Shown here: one piece after another, positions 10,438-18,857 of the stretch | Layout: each line of letters begins with the position of its first letter | Numbering within the stretch: position 1 is the first letter of the stretch | From: Oscillatoriales cyanobacterium RM2_1_1 | GTDB lineage: Bacteria; Cyanobacteriota; Cyanobacteriia; Cyanobacteriales; Microcoleaceae | Length of the DNA: 44,418 bases | Direction: 5' to 3' | Assembly: GCA_012033335.1 (NCBI GenBank) | Contig: JAAURB010000041.1 | Coordinates: 1-44,418, forward strand | Program-made: the position numbers and the translations under genes | The notes under the pieces: generated by a model | What the model was told of the DNA's origin: nothing | Database searches by the model: none | Seen by the model: only the letters and a program-made list of their open reading frames with translations

Positions 10438-10892
10438 TTATTATCAGCTGAATGGTCAAAGAGGCTGCTGGTTCTAAATTCTACGGGCCAATCTGGATTT
10501 TGACCGCCAATGATCAGTTCCTCAATTTCAACATATTCTTTGCTCAATTGCTGAAATGAGTTGATCAAAATATCAAGAGATAAAGCATCACTGGTGCCCA
10601 AATCAAACCAACATCTAGCCCACATTCCCTCATATTCAACCTGACCCATATTGTGCATGAGAGCCATCATGCTATTTTCAGCATTGTCGGTATCATAGTT
10701 CATATAATTCAGGTCAACTCCCATCTCCTGTACCTGAATATTTTCAGCATTGAATCCTCCCAATTTCCCCATGAGAAACCAGGAGTCAAACAACTCTTCA
10801 ACATATTGTTGTTCAATATTAGAGGGAACCGTACTGAACTTTAACCAGATCCAGACATCAAACGGATTAAACTCGCGAAATTTCACATCCAT
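10434..10892 (-). CDS. DUF3531-type protein
   Basis: This 152-residue acidic, soluble protein reads like the cyanobacterial/plastid DUF3531 family from memory: the opening MDVKFREFNPFDVWIWLKF, YVEELFDSWFLMGKLGGFNAEN near residues 30-51, the block LNYMNYDTDNAENSMMALMHNMG (about 61-83), the WARCWFDLGTSDALSLDILIN segment, and a loop EELIIGGQNPDWPVE near the end. Its function is not known. The start ATG yields the conserved N-terminus. Its stop overlaps that of the convergent PPK2 gene, so there is no terminator between them. The family name is my recognition and was not searched. Confidence 0.75.
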   Translation of the reverse strand: MDVKFREFNPFDVWIWLKFSTVPSNIEQQYVEELFDSWFLMGKLGGFNAENIQVQEMGVDLNYMNYDTDNAENSMMALMHNMGQVEYEGMWARCWFDLGTSDALSLDILINSFQQLSKEYVEIEELIIGGQNPDWPVEFRTSSLFDHSADNN

Positions 10893-11011
10893 ACTTCACA
10901 TCCATCATGATTTGTACTGATCGTCTACGGCAATCCTAAACCAATCGGGGAAAAAGTGAGGGTGACTGTCCCCAAATCCCATTTCACAAATCACTTGTGA
11001 TTGCTCTAAAT

Positions 11012-11095
11012 AGGTGGTTGTCATTCATTGTTAAACAGAAGGGGGTTTGGAGCTTCGCCCCCCATCAATCTTCTAATGAATTGCGTCAAGCTACT
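11012..11095 (+). repeat. Dispersed intergenic repeat, copy 3 (short form)
   Basis: This copy starts TAGGTGGTTGTCATTCATTG, has the single hairpin variant with GCTTCGCCCC, and ends ATCAATCTTCTAATGAATTG then CGTCAAGCTACT. It fills most of the 302-bp gap between 10893 and 11194, in which I see no gene. Confidence 0.8.
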
Positions 11096-11194
11096 GAGCT
11101 GAGGATTTAAGGTTGAATGAACCAGAACCAATTTGAGATTGAATTTAAAATTGAACTTAAGATTGAAGCTGAACCTGTCATGCCAAATCTATAT

Positions 11195-12196
11195 CTATAG
11201 AGCAGGCATTTTCTCTGCAACTGGCCCAAAGAATCCCTGATTTTCCTTGATCTGATCCCGCAGCGGATCACAGGCGCGACTCTGATTATCCAGACGATTC
11301 AGAGTTTTACACTGTTCATAAAAAATCTGAGCCACCATCCGTTTGGGGAGTCGCTCCGGTTGACGTAATGCCTGGGCAAAGTTGTTCCTGGCTTCCCCCA
11401 AAACCTGAGAATTGTTGTTGTCTTTTCGACCCAGAGCAGAGAGAATTTGAGCTTTGAGATAGAGTACTTCAGGGTTATTGGGGGTTTTTTCCAGGGCTTG
11501 ATTGACAAATTCTAAAGCCTTTTGGTGCTGGCCTAAATCCCGGTAAGCGATCGCGAGGCCCCGGTCAGCCAGATAACTGGGATTGCCATTTTTCAGGGTT
11601 TCGATGGCGGCTTTTGAACTGGAAAAGGGCAGGTGCAGCGATAGCAGCAAATCCATGTATCCCTTGGCTAAATTCAACTCTGGATCATTGGGGTCGATTT
11701 TTTGAGCGGTATCAATATAATCAAACACAACCTGAAGTTTTTTTAGAGCTTGGGAAGCGCCCTGAAGATTGCCTTCCGTTGCCAGAATATAACCTCCCTC
11801 TAAAAAATTTCCCACGGCGAGATACAAGTTTCCCCGCAGCGGATCCCCAGAATTGACCAAGGCTTGGGCCGTTTCCAGGGTCTTAGAGGCGTAGGATTTG
11901 AGGCTATTCCAGTCCTCCTGTTGGTAAGCCAGAGCCGCTAACAGGGCATAGGTGATCGGCTCTTTTGAATTTTTAGCTTCTGCCTGTCGGAGATAATATT
12001 CGGTGTCCTGATAGTTTCCTTGCTCAAACAATGCGTTGAAAGCCAGCCCCGTATCCGGTTCAGTAATCCGAGCCGTGGTGGAGTTGCGAAATGGATCAAA
12101 GGCCGAAGTAGCAGTTGTAGCGGTTGCAATCCCAATGATTGTGACAGTGATAAAGGTAGCCAAATGAGCCATGGAGGCAGTAAAGGAAGTTCGCAT
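11195..12196 (-). CDS. Exported TPR-repeat protein (Sll0314/Alr1548-like)
   Basis: This 333-residue protein has an N-terminal hydrophobic segment (residues about 8-30, LATFITVTIIGIATATTATSA), so it is exported or anchored by a signal sequence. The rest is helical. TPR-like units are visible around residues 45-65 (ALFEQGNYQDTEYYLRQAEA), 70-95 (YALLAALAYQQEDWNSLKSYA) and 210-240 (LADRGLAIAYRDLGQHQKALEFVNQALEKTPNNPEVLYLKAQIL). It resembles the cyanobacterial family named after Sll0314/Alr1548, whose role is unknown; scaffolding of protein contacts is only the general TPR expectation. It is divergent from ureF, and the 288-bp gap holds strong palindromes. Confidence 0.8.
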   Translation of the reverse strand: MRTSFTASMAHLATFITVTIIGIATATTATSAFDPFRNSTTARITEPDTGLAFNALFEQGNYQDTEYYLRQAEAKNSKEPITYALLAALAYQQEDWNSLKSYASKTLETAQALVNSGDPLRGNLYLAVGNFLEGGYILATEGNLQGASQALKKLQVVFDYIDTAQKIDPNDPELNLAKGYMDLLLSLHLPFSSSKAAIETLKNGNPSYLADRGLAIAYRDLGQHQKALEFVNQALEKTPNNPEVLYLKAQILSALGRKDNNNSQVLGEARNNFAQALRQPERLPKRMVAQIFYEQCKTLNRLDNQSRACDPLRDQIKENQGFFGPVAEKMPAL

Positions 12197-12325
12197 AACA
12201 GCGCTATCTAGAAGGCTGAAGGTGAATGACGAAATGGATCAGGATTGGTTTCTAGAAAATTGACTTACTTAATTCAATTAGGTTAGTTAATTAATTGGCG
12301 ATCCTCAAGCTCTAAAATCACCACT

Positions 12326-12377
12326 TACGCTATAGCGTAGCATATACAGTAATTACAATGATTTGTAATTACTGTAT
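12326..12377. promoter_or_regulatory. Twin palindromes in the TPR gene/ureF divergent gap
   Basis: Two strong dyads sit side by side: the perfect 14-bp palindrome TACGCTATAGCGTA (12326-12339), then 15-bp arms ATACAGTAATTACAA (12344-12358) and TTGTAATTACTGTAT (12363-12377) around TGAT. Placed between divergent starts, they may be operators, or a hairpin. They do not have the NtcA spacing GTA-N8-TAC. Confidence 0.5.
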
Positions 12378-12398
12378 CTAAATCAATCCTGGAAAAAA

Positions 12399-12468
12399 GC
12401 GAGAGTAGGGTCTGGGAACGAAATCCCCAAGCAAGAGGGAAACGCCCCCTTCCCCCATTGCATAAATT
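12399..12468 (+). repeat. Partial, diverged copy of the dispersed repeat
   Basis: The core resembles the G-rich half of copy 1: AGGGTCTGGGAACGAAATCC followed by an A-rich gap and CGCCCCCTTCCCCCAT. The conserved CAAGCTACTTA end is missing. It lies directly upstream of ureF, so it forms part of that gene's leader region. Confidence 0.4.
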
Positions 12469-12483
12469 ATTGCTGATTGCTGT

Positions 12484-13212
12484 ATGATCCTTAGTCAAAT
12501 GAACTCGATGCTCAACTTACTGCAACTCACCAGCCCAGCCCTTCCTTTGGGAGCCTACAGCTACTCGGAAGGGCTAGAAGCTTTGGTTGAGCAACAGATT
12601 ATTCAAACTGACCTTGACCTGGAACACTGGTTGATTCAAGAACTAACCTACGGGACAATTCGTTTGGAAGCGGCTGTAATGTTGAGGATTTTAAACAGCA
12701 TTAAAGATGGTCATTTAGCCCAAGCTACCCATTGGAATTCCTGGCTCAGTGCTAGCCGAGACACTTCAGAACTGAGACAACAAAGCTGGCAAATGGGGGG
12801 AAGCTTAATCCGGTTGCTGTTGGAGTTAGACCCAATTAAGTCAGTTGATTCACCCTCAAATTTAGTTGATCTAAGAGTTGATCTAAAAACCTGTATTGCT
12901 GCTATCGGTAAACCCTGTAACTATGCCGTAGCGTTTGGGATTGCCGGGGCTTACTGGAATATTAACCCCGAGTTTGCGGTGCTGGGATACCTGCAAAGTT
13001 GGGTGAGCAATTTGATTGGTGCAGGGGTGAAATTAATTCCCCTTGGGCAAACGGCAGGGCAGAAATTACTGTCCAAAATTCAATTCATTCTGCCTGAGGC
13101 AATGGCCCATATTCTGACTTTAGAAGACGAAGATTTAGTCAGTTGTAGTTGGGGATTGGGATTGGCAAGTATGGCCCATGAAACCCAATACTCCCGCTTG
13201 TTTCGCAGCTGA
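12484..13212 (+). CDS. ureF: Urease accessory protein UreF
   Basis: UreF is the GTPase-regulating chaperone that, with UreG and UreD/H, loads nickel into the UreABC apoenzyme. The 242 residues carry the family marks: LLQLTSPALPLGAYSYSEGLEALV (about 12-35), a Leu-rich helix region, SRDTSELRQQSWQMGGSL (about 96-113), HYAVAFG-like NYAVAFGIAGAYW (about 146-158), the SWVSNLIGAGVKLIPLGQTAGQKLL segment (about 172-196), and the C-terminal AMAHETQYSRLFRS-type ending. It is slightly long because of loops near residues 125-140. The start is uncertain: Met1, Met6 and Met9 are all possible and none has a clear ribosome-binding site. No other urease accessory gene is adjacent. Confidence 0.95.
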   Translation: MILSQMNSMLNLLQLTSPALPLGAYSYSEGLEALVEQQIIQTDLDLEHWLIQELTYGTIRLEAAVMLRILNSIKDGHLAQATHWNSWLSASRDTSELRQQSWQMGGSLIRLLLELDPIKSVDSPSNLVDLRVDLKTCIAAIGKPCNYAVAFGIAGAYWNINPEFAVLGYLQSWVSNLIGAGVKLIPLGQTAGQKLLSKIQFILPEAMAHILTLEDEDLVSCSWGLGLASMAHETQYSRLFRS

Positions 13213-13253
13213 CTTTTATTGCCGTGTCGTTCAGTCTGCTGTTTTTCCTGATC

Positions 13254-13577
13254 CTAGTCTGGCGTAACCTGCTCAGCCATCCAATTCAGATAGCCAGAGC
13301 TTCCAGCCACAATCGGCAGAGCGATCAGTTCTGGGACTTCATAGGGATGAATGGCTTGAACTTTTGTAGCGAGTTGATCAAATTGAGTCAGGTCTGTTTT
13401 GATGATCAGTTGCCATTCTTCCTCGGAGCACAGGTCTCCCTGCCAGGGATAAATAGAGTGAATTGGCATCAGACTGACACAGGCTGCCAACTTTGCCTCA
13501 ACCAGGAATTTTGCCATGGATTCAGCTTCAGAGCGATTTGGGACAGTGACCAGTACAATTCCAAATTGAGTTGCCAT
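13254..13577 (-). CDS. cutA: Divalent-cation tolerance protein CutA
   Basis: CutA is a small trimeric cytoplasmic protein (107 residues, normal size) with a ferredoxin-like fold, linked to divalent metal tolerance in E. coli though its true role is unsettled. Clear family blocks are the N-terminal VLVTVPNRSEAESMAKFLVEA, KLAACVSLMPIHSIYPWQGDL with the usual Cys, EEEWQLIIKTDL, and HPYEVPELIALPIVAGSSGYLNWM near the C-terminus. It is convergent with ureF, 41 bp away, and its start is supported by the conserved beginning of the first strand. There is no sign of an operon. Confidence 0.96.
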   Translation of the reverse strand: MATQFGIVLVTVPNRSEAESMAKFLVEAKLAACVSLMPIHSIYPWQGDLCSEEEWQLIIKTDLTQFDQLATKVQAIHPYEVPELIALPIVAGSSGYLNWMAEQVTPD

Positions 13578-13631
13578 TCAGTAGATACAATCAGTGGATA
13601 AATATTTTTTCAAGATCAAGATTAATCTTAA

Positions 13632-14534
13632 TTAGCTGGCCTTGATTTCATCCCCCATGATTTTACTGAACCCAACTCCCAAATGAGTCAGCTCCAGATA
13701 GCGTCTCCAAGACTCCGGCAAAAGCGCCCCGGTGAGTTCAGCATTTCTCAAGTCAGTCCCCATCAGCATCGCCTCTGTTAGATCGGCTTGCTGCAAGTTG
13801 GTTTGAGTGAGTTGAGCCCAACTCAGGTTAGCCCGCTTTAAGTCAGCCCCCTTGAAGTTGGCTCCCGAAAGATTGGTATGGCCCAGATGAACTGATCGCA
13901 TTTGGGCCCCCATGAGATTGGCTGAAATCAGACTGGCTTGAGCGAAATTGGCCCCACTCAACCGAGCTTCACTGAAATTTACCCCATCAAGATCCAGGCT
14001 ACTCAGGTCAGTCCCATTCAAGTAAGCCCGTCTGAAATTCGCACCTGTCAATGCACTTCCGGATAATTGAGCGGCGATTAATTTGGCCCCTGACAGATTG
14101 GCCCACTTGAGATTGGCTTGAGCTAGATTGGCTTCCCGAAGGTTAGCCCCTTGTAAATCGGTGCTACAGAGATTGGCATGGGTCAGCAATGCCCCCCGTA
14201 AATTTGTACCCGGTAGCCTCGCTCCACTCAAGTTGGCTTGGAATAATTGAGCTTTCACTAGAAATGCCCCACTCAAATTGGCTTTAGTCAGGTTAGATTG
14301 CATCAGTTCTGCCTCGTTCATCTTGGCAAAGCCGAGATTGGCTCGATGCAGGCAAGCCTGATTGAGTTTCGCCCGAATCAGAAAAGCTCGACTGAAGTTG
14401 ACCCCTGTCAAATTGGCTCTGGAAAAATCAACCCCCACCAAGATGGCCCCATTGAGATCAACGCCTTTGAGATCGACCCCGGTAAAGTCCCGATCCCCTT
14501 GCTCGTAGCATTGGAGCAATTGATTGACTTCCAT
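13632..14534 (-). CDS. Pentapeptide-repeat protein
   Basis: This protein of about 300 residues is built from roughly 50 A(N/D)LXX units running from about residue 15 to 280 (GVDLKGVDLNGAILVGVDFS at the start, TDLRNAELTGALLPESW at the end). It predicts one long beta-helix rod with a short acidic C-terminal tail (IMGDEIKAS). The ATG at 14534 is chosen over an upstream in-frame ATG at 14576 because CAGGA lies 8 nt before it and the product begins MEVNQLLQCYEQGDRDF, the usual short helical cap of this type. It has no signal peptide or second domain. Its function is unknown, and it is a different gene from the one at 6.9 kb. Confidence 0.92.
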   Translation of the reverse strand: MEVNQLLQCYEQGDRDFTGVDLKGVDLNGAILVGVDFSRANLTGVNFSRAFLIRAKLNQACLHRANLGFAKMNEAELMQSNLTKANLSGAFLVKAQLFQANLSGARLPGTNLRGALLTHANLCSTDLQGANLREANLAQANLKWANLSGAKLIAAQLSGSALTGANFRRAYLNGTDLSSLDLDGVNFSEARLSGANFAQASLISANLMGAQMRSVHLGHTNLSGANFKGADLKRANLSWAQLTQTNLQQADLTEAMLMGTDLRNAELTGALLPESWRRYLELTHLGVGFSKIMGDEIKAS

Positions 14535-14794
14535 TCTGTGTTCCTGGCAACTGGCTACAGTTCTATCTAAACACAACTACTTCAGAAAGTTTTTATATTT
14601 TTGTGTGGAATCCTATAGAACCTTGATTCACCTGCAAATGAGCCGATTCTTCTAAGGAAGCAGAATCATTGCTTTTTTGCTTCCTGATAAAGTAATCTAA
14701 GATAAATAACCTGGGAAAGATCTAATTTACTGTCACCTGTCTCAATTCATACGATACACTGGAGGGACAAGGCTAAACGTTTAGACTTAACCTA

Positions 14795-15157
14795 ATGGTT
14801 TTTAATTCTGACTTTCTGAAATCAAATAGCACTGAGGCTTCGGAAAACCCCCTACTGAACTATCTGCAGCACCAGCATCCTGACATTCTGGCTCAGGTTG
14901 CTCAATCTGCCACTCCTGAGATCAAAGAAATCATCTCCAAAAATGTTCAGGGTTTGATCGGAGTCCTACCCTCCGATGACTTTGATGTTCAGATCACAAC
15001 AAATCGAGAGAATCTGGCAGGGTTGTTAGCATCAGCTATGATGACAGGATATTTTCTGCGCCAGATGGAGCAGAGAATGCATTTGGATTCTACTTTTACC
15101 CAAGCAAGCTCAGTTCAGCGTTCACCCAAACCCGATTTCAGAGACCAGGAACGCTGA
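14795..15157 (+). CDS. DUF760-type protein
   Basis: This 120-residue soluble protein matches my memory of the cyanobacterial/plastid DUF760 family: NPLLNYLQHQHPDILAQVAQ (about 19-38), EIKEIISKNVQGLIGVLPSDDFDVQITTNRENLAGLLASAMMTGYFLRQMEQRM (about 45-98). A poorly conserved C-terminal tail follows. The family has no firmly known function. The start is the first ATG after a long AT-rich leader that carries GGAGGGAC about 30 nt upstream, too far to be a ribosome-binding site. It is divergent from the upstream pentapeptide gene and convergent with the HtrA protease. Confidence 0.8.
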   Translation: MVFNSDFLKSNSTEASENPLLNYLQHQHPDILAQVAQSATPEIKEIISKNVQGLIGVLPSDDFDVQITTNRENLAGLLASAMMTGYFLRQMEQRMHLDSTFTQASSVQRSPKPDFRDQER

Positions 15158-15235
15158 GGTGAAATTCCCTTATCCCTACCCCAAGGTTTCTGTCTGAGTC
15201 TGATCGGCATTTGATTCGGTATTTCATCACAGTTC

Positions 15236-16474
15236 CTAATCTTCTCCACTCAGGGCCGATGTCGGAAACGCTTCAGTGCGAATTTTGAGGGTCTGAGCTT
15301 TGCCAGCCCGATCAATCATAACCTCTAATTCTGCTCCCACGGCGCTGACTTCCACCTGCTCTTGGACTTGAGACGGGGTACTCACTGTCACTTCGCCTAC
15401 TTTTTGGAGAATGTCTCCCTTCAACAGCCCAGCCTTGGCAGCGGGAGAATTCTCCACCACCCGAACGATCAGCACCCCGCGATCCGCTCCTAGCTCCATC
15501 TCAAGCTGCTCAGCCATTTCCTGCTTGATCATAGGATTGAGCTCAACCATCTGCACCCCCAGGAATGGGTGATCGGCTTTGCCTTTGGTAAAGAGCTGTT
15601 CAGCAATCCGCAGGGCCGTCTCAATCGGAATGGCAAAACTCAATCCCTGGGCATTGGCTCGAATGGCCGTGTTAATGCCGATCACTTCTCCTTGGTCATT
15701 TAATAAAGGCCCCCCAGAATTGCCAGGATTGATGGCGGCATCGGTTTGAATAAATCGAACTCGTTTGTCTGGAATCCCCACCTGGGAACTGGAACGCCCG
15801 GTAGCACTGATAATCCCCACTGTTACCGTATTATCCAGACCCAGGGGATTACCAATGGCGATCGCCCACTGCCCCGGAATAATGTCATCAGATCGACCCA
15901 CTGCCGCCACAGGAAACGGATCTTTGGCCTCAATTTTGACCGCCGCAACATCAGTTAAATCATCCACCCCCTTGACCTTGCCTTCATAGGTACGACCATC
16001 ATTTAAAGTCACCTTGACAATATCTGCCCCGTTCACCACATGGGCATTGGTAATCAAGCGACCATCCGGGCTCAAAATAAACCCCGATCCCGTACCCTGA
16101 CGAATCCGCTGATCTGGTTCTGGCAGGCGATCGCCAAAAAACCGTTTGAGTAAGGGGTTGTTGAAGGTTCCGGGTTCTTCGCTGGTCACCTTGCGGCTAG
16201 CATCAATCCGCACCACAGCGGCCCCAACTCGCTCTGCAGCCTCAGCAATAAAGTTGGGGCTGCTCCGTTCCACAATCCGATTCTCCGGAATTGAGGGTAG
16301 GGAATTGGAAGGTAGGGGTCGAACCACAGGAATAATTGAAGTGCTATTGGCCTGATTTTGAGCTTGAAGATATTGATTTCCCAACCATCCTGCCCCTCCC
16401 CCAATCGAGAGTAGAGTCAGATAGGTGGTGAATTGCTTGAATGATAAGTTCATCTGTGCTGATGTTAGTGGCAT
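15236..16474 (-). CDS. HtrA/Deg-family serine protease (HhoA/B-like)
   Basis: This 412-residue periplasmic or thylakoid-lumen protease degrades damaged proteins. An N-terminal signal-anchor (about residues 15-32, TYLTLLSIGGGAGWLGN) is followed by a trypsin-like domain with the triad His145 (TNAHVV), Asp175 (LTDVAAV) and Ser253 (PGNSGGP). One PDZ domain covers about 305-400 (FLGVQMVELNP, GVLIVRVVENSPAAKAGLLKGDIL). One PDZ domain and this size match cyanobacterial HhoA, HhoB or HtrA; which of the three cannot be told from motifs. The first ATG (16474) has GAGGGA just upstream; Met8 is an alternative. The 412-bp gap to the divergent LysM gene holds promoter elements for the latter. Confidence 0.94.
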   Translation of the reverse strand: MPLTSAQMNLSFKQFTTYLTLLSIGGGAGWLGNQYLQAQNQANSTSIIPVVRPLPSNSLPSIPENRIVERSSPNFIAEAAERVGAAVVRIDASRKVTSEEPGTFNNPLLKRFFGDRLPEPDQRIRQGTGSGFILSPDGRLITNAHVVNGADIVKVTLNDGRTYEGKVKGVDDLTDVAAVKIEAKDPFPVAAVGRSDDIIPGQWAIAIGNPLGLDNTVTVGIISATGRSSSQVGIPDKRVRFIQTDAAINPGNSGGPLLNDQGEVIGINTAIRANAQGLSFAIPIETALRIAEQLFTKGKADHPFLGVQMVELNPMIKQEMAEQLEMELGADRGVLIVRVVENSPAAKAGLLKGDILQKVGEVTVSTPSQVQEQVEVSAVGAELEVMIDRAGKAQTLKIRTEAFPTSALSGED

Positions 16475-16794
16475 CTTTCCCTCAGTTCAGCTTGTTCACT
16501 TCTGACAGGAAACAAGGAACTTTAGGTTAACGATTAGTCTGTTGAACTAATCTGTTGAACTAGTGGGCTGAGCGAGTCGGCTGAGCTAAGCCAGGAAGTG
16601 GCTATAGGAAGGATCCTGAAACAAACTCTGTTCGCTAGAATGAATCAGGAGTCCATTCGTGATTGAATTAAAGTCTATTATCCAATCTAACTCATCTCAT
16701 CGAAAAACTGTGATGATTCTCAAGTAACGATAGGGTAACCGATCCGGGGGGCAATCAACTGATTAACTTGTAACAGTTTTCTTAAGAATTTTGC

Positions 16795-16842
16795 TTGACA
16801 ACTCTTAATACTCCATCTTAATACCCCATCTTAATACCCCAT
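16795..16842 (+). promoter_or_regulatory. Promoter-like element with triple 13-bp direct repeat
   Basis: TTGACA (16795-16800) and TTAATA (16818-16823) are 17 bp apart, an ordinary sigma-70 layout pointing at the LysM-M23 gene. Three direct copies of CTTAATACYCCAT with a 13-bp period begin inside the spacer and run to 16842. The period does not match the 11-bp Pho box. Confidence 0.45.
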
Positions 16843-16886
16843 AGATAATCGCACTGCATAGCACACTTTCTAGCATTTTTGCTGCA

Positions 16887-17876
16887 ATGGGAATAATCCG
16901 AAAGCCGCGACCCGGAAAATCCTCAAACAGGATCTGGGTTGGATTTGGCACTCTACAAAATCTTCTGCTGGTCAATCCTCTACTGGGAACCCTGATAGCT
17001 TTTGTCGGAATTGGACTGACTCAAGCCTCCCTTGCTGGGGCAGACAGTTCCTCTACAGAAGCTCAAGAGATCTGTCCTGTCCCGGTTTTGAGTCGTTTGC
17101 AGCGCCATCGGATCGCTGCCGGAGAAACCTTAGAAACCATTGCCCGCCGGTATAATCTGATTCCCGCCACCTTGCTAGGGATGAATCCCAGCCTGCGAAC
17201 CGGTCAACTTCCTCCCGGTCAGGAAATCCTGATCCCCCCCTACAACGGCATTCAAGTTGCACTTCCCCCTGGAACGACCTGGCGGGAGATCGCCCAGCGC
17301 TACAAGGTCAAGGCCGATGTCATCTTTGAAGCCAATGGTTGCCAACAGGAACCGGGGGTTGTTTTCATTCCGGGGGTCAATTGGAGTCCAGCCGGTGAAA
17401 TCCCTCCAGCCTTAACGATATTGTCTGATTACCCTTTGCCAGAATTTGCCCTAGTGCAGCTCGGCTATGGCTGGCAATTGTATCCGGGAAGAACTGCCGT
17501 AGCATTTCATACCGGTATCGATTTTGATGCAGCGGTTGGAACTCCAGTACTGGCAGTGGGGGAAGGGACTGTCGCTTTTGCCGGGGAACGGCAGGACTAT
17601 GGAAATTTAGTCGTGGTCAATCATCCGGCGGGTCGCCAAACCCGCTATGCTCACCTCGATCAGGTTTCCGTAAAAACCGGCCAGAAGGTTCGAGGTGGAG
17701 AGACCCTAGGAACTGTGGGGACAACAGGACAGCCCGACAGCGATCGCCCCCATCTGCATTTTGAGATCCGCTATAATTCTGAATTTGGCTGGATTGCCGA
17801 GGATCCCAGTCCCTATTTCCCTCGATCACCTCGTTCCCAAGTCCCTTTAAGACAGGGATCTGATCGCGATCGTTAA
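16887..17876 (+). CDS. LysM / M23 peptidoglycan endopeptidase
   Basis: This 329-residue exported protein has a hydrophobic N-terminus (about 28-50) ending in SLAGADS. One clear LysM domain lies at about 73-118 (HRIAAGETLETIARRYNL, GQEILIPP), and a weaker one at about 123-163 (LPPGTTWREIAQRYKV). The M23 lysostaphin-type metallopeptidase domain covers about 195-310: His208 and Asp212 in FHTGIDFDAAVGTPV, and His289 and His291 in PHLHFE, which together bind zinc. It should cut peptide cross-links in peptidoglycan, or activate amidases if used in division. The Arg/Asp-rich tail has no known role. It has a promoter-like element upstream and is convergent with the 234-residue unknown gene. Confidence 0.93.
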   Translation: MGIIRKPRPGKSSNRIWVGFGTLQNLLLVNPLLGTLIAFVGIGLTQASLAGADSSSTEAQEICPVPVLSRLQRHRIAAGETLETIARRYNLIPATLLGMNPSLRTGQLPPGQEILIPPYNGIQVALPPGTTWREIAQRYKVKADVIFEANGCQQEPGVVFIPGVNWSPAGEIPPALTILSDYPLPEFALVQLGYGWQLYPGRTAVAFHTGIDFDAAVGTPVLAVGEGTVAFAGERQDYGNLVVVNHPAGRQTRYAHLDQVSVKTGQKVRGGETLGTVGTTGQPDSDRPHLHFEIRYNSEFGWIAEDPSPYFPRSPRSQVPLRQGSDRDR

Positions 17877-18057
17877 TTTGAGACCTTGACAATCAGCTTC
17901 TATTTTCTCTCTGCTTTCTCTCTGCTCTAAACAATATTTTCGGTCTGGCCATTGTTCAATCCCCTGATCCACCAGAGAATTGACCCTTCCATGTTGCGAA
18001 CCTGCTAACACTTTTAAGAAGCTTATTGAGAAGCGTAACGGGTGCTGATTTCCGGCT

Positions 18058-18762
18058 TTAAAGCGCTGCGGCAATCAAATCGTGGAGCTCTTCCTGTCCT
18101 GAAATCGGCTCATTCCCAAAAGACACCGTTAATATCCCCTGGTTCAACTCCACATGGCGAGGCTGAGGCGATAACATCACCCGCACCTCAGACACCCGAG
18201 AGCCCAGGGCTTCCTGACCAATCGCTGAACCTGCCAGCAGCTTCAATACTCCGGCCACTTGCTCTAGACCCCTGACCATGCGGTTGCGACTGAGTCCATC
18301 AATGGTATCAACCGGGGTTTGGATAGTGATTCTCATCGGATGACCAATCAGCCCCGAAAGCTCATGGGCCAAATCATCAGCCCGCCGTTGCAGGGACATC
18401 TGAGTCGGAGAGTCCGTTCCAGACAATACCTCAATTGCCCCAAATGATAGGGCATCTGCCGCAACGATCGCATTGTGAACCGTAATCGCCTGAAGTTCAT
18501 CCAGTTCAAAGTAGCAGATGTCGGGCTGAGAATTGGATTGATCAGCAGAAACATGAACCAGAACAACAGTATGGCCATGATCCTCCGCCATATCTAGTAG
18601 CCATCCGGAAATGTCCCCTCCGCCTCGCAGATGAAAAGTGGTGTAGGGGACGGGCTGATCCTGACTCTGCTTGGATTGAATTCGTAACCGTTGCAGTACC
18701 CCCAACACCGAAATCAATCGATGGGAAGGAAACTGGGTCAGGATGTGTTCATCAGATGTCAC
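18058..18762 (-). CDS. Conserved-looking protein of unknown function
   Basis: I do not recognise this 234-residue soluble protein. It looks like real coding sequence, with balanced composition and a long open frame in a compact gene neighbourhood. Residues 10-30 are helical (LISVLGVLQRLRIQS), followed by strands TTFHLRGGGDISGWLLDMAED and HTVVLVHVSAD, then CYFELDELQAITVHNA. The region about 125-190 is helical and charged (MSLQRRADDLAHELSGLIG). A Gly/Ala patch (GVLKLLAGSAIGQEALGSRVSEV) lies near 190-212. No signal peptide, membrane helix or catalytic motif is evident. The start is a GTG. A frameshifted nitroreductase gene lies 96 bp upstream on the same strand. No function is proposed. Confidence 0.75.
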   Translation of the reverse strand: MTSDEHILTQFPSHRLISVLGVLQRLRIQSKQSQDQPVPYTTFHLRGGGDISGWLLDMAEDHGHTVVLVHVSADQSNSQPDICYFELDELQAITVHNAIVAADALSFGAIEVLSGTDSPTQMSLQRRADDLAHELSGLIGHPMRITIQTPVDTIDGLSRNRMVRGLEQVAGVLKLLAGSAIGQEALGSRVSEVRVMLSPQPRHVELNQGILTVSFGNEPISGQEELHDLIAAAL

Positions 18763-18857
18763 AGGCGATTCTCCAGATAGTTTTGAATCTTATCTCCCCG
18801 GATTTCCTCTGGTTATTGTCAACGTTTCCTAGGATTTTTGGCTTCAAGTATCAGTCC

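Noticed and set aside
12344-12377. NtcA box upstream of ureF
   Set aside because: GTA and TAC are present but not with the required eight-base spacing.
16803-16842. Pho box from repeated CTTAAT units
   Set aside because: The period is 13 bp; the cyanobacterial Pho box uses 8-bp repeats with an 11-bp period.
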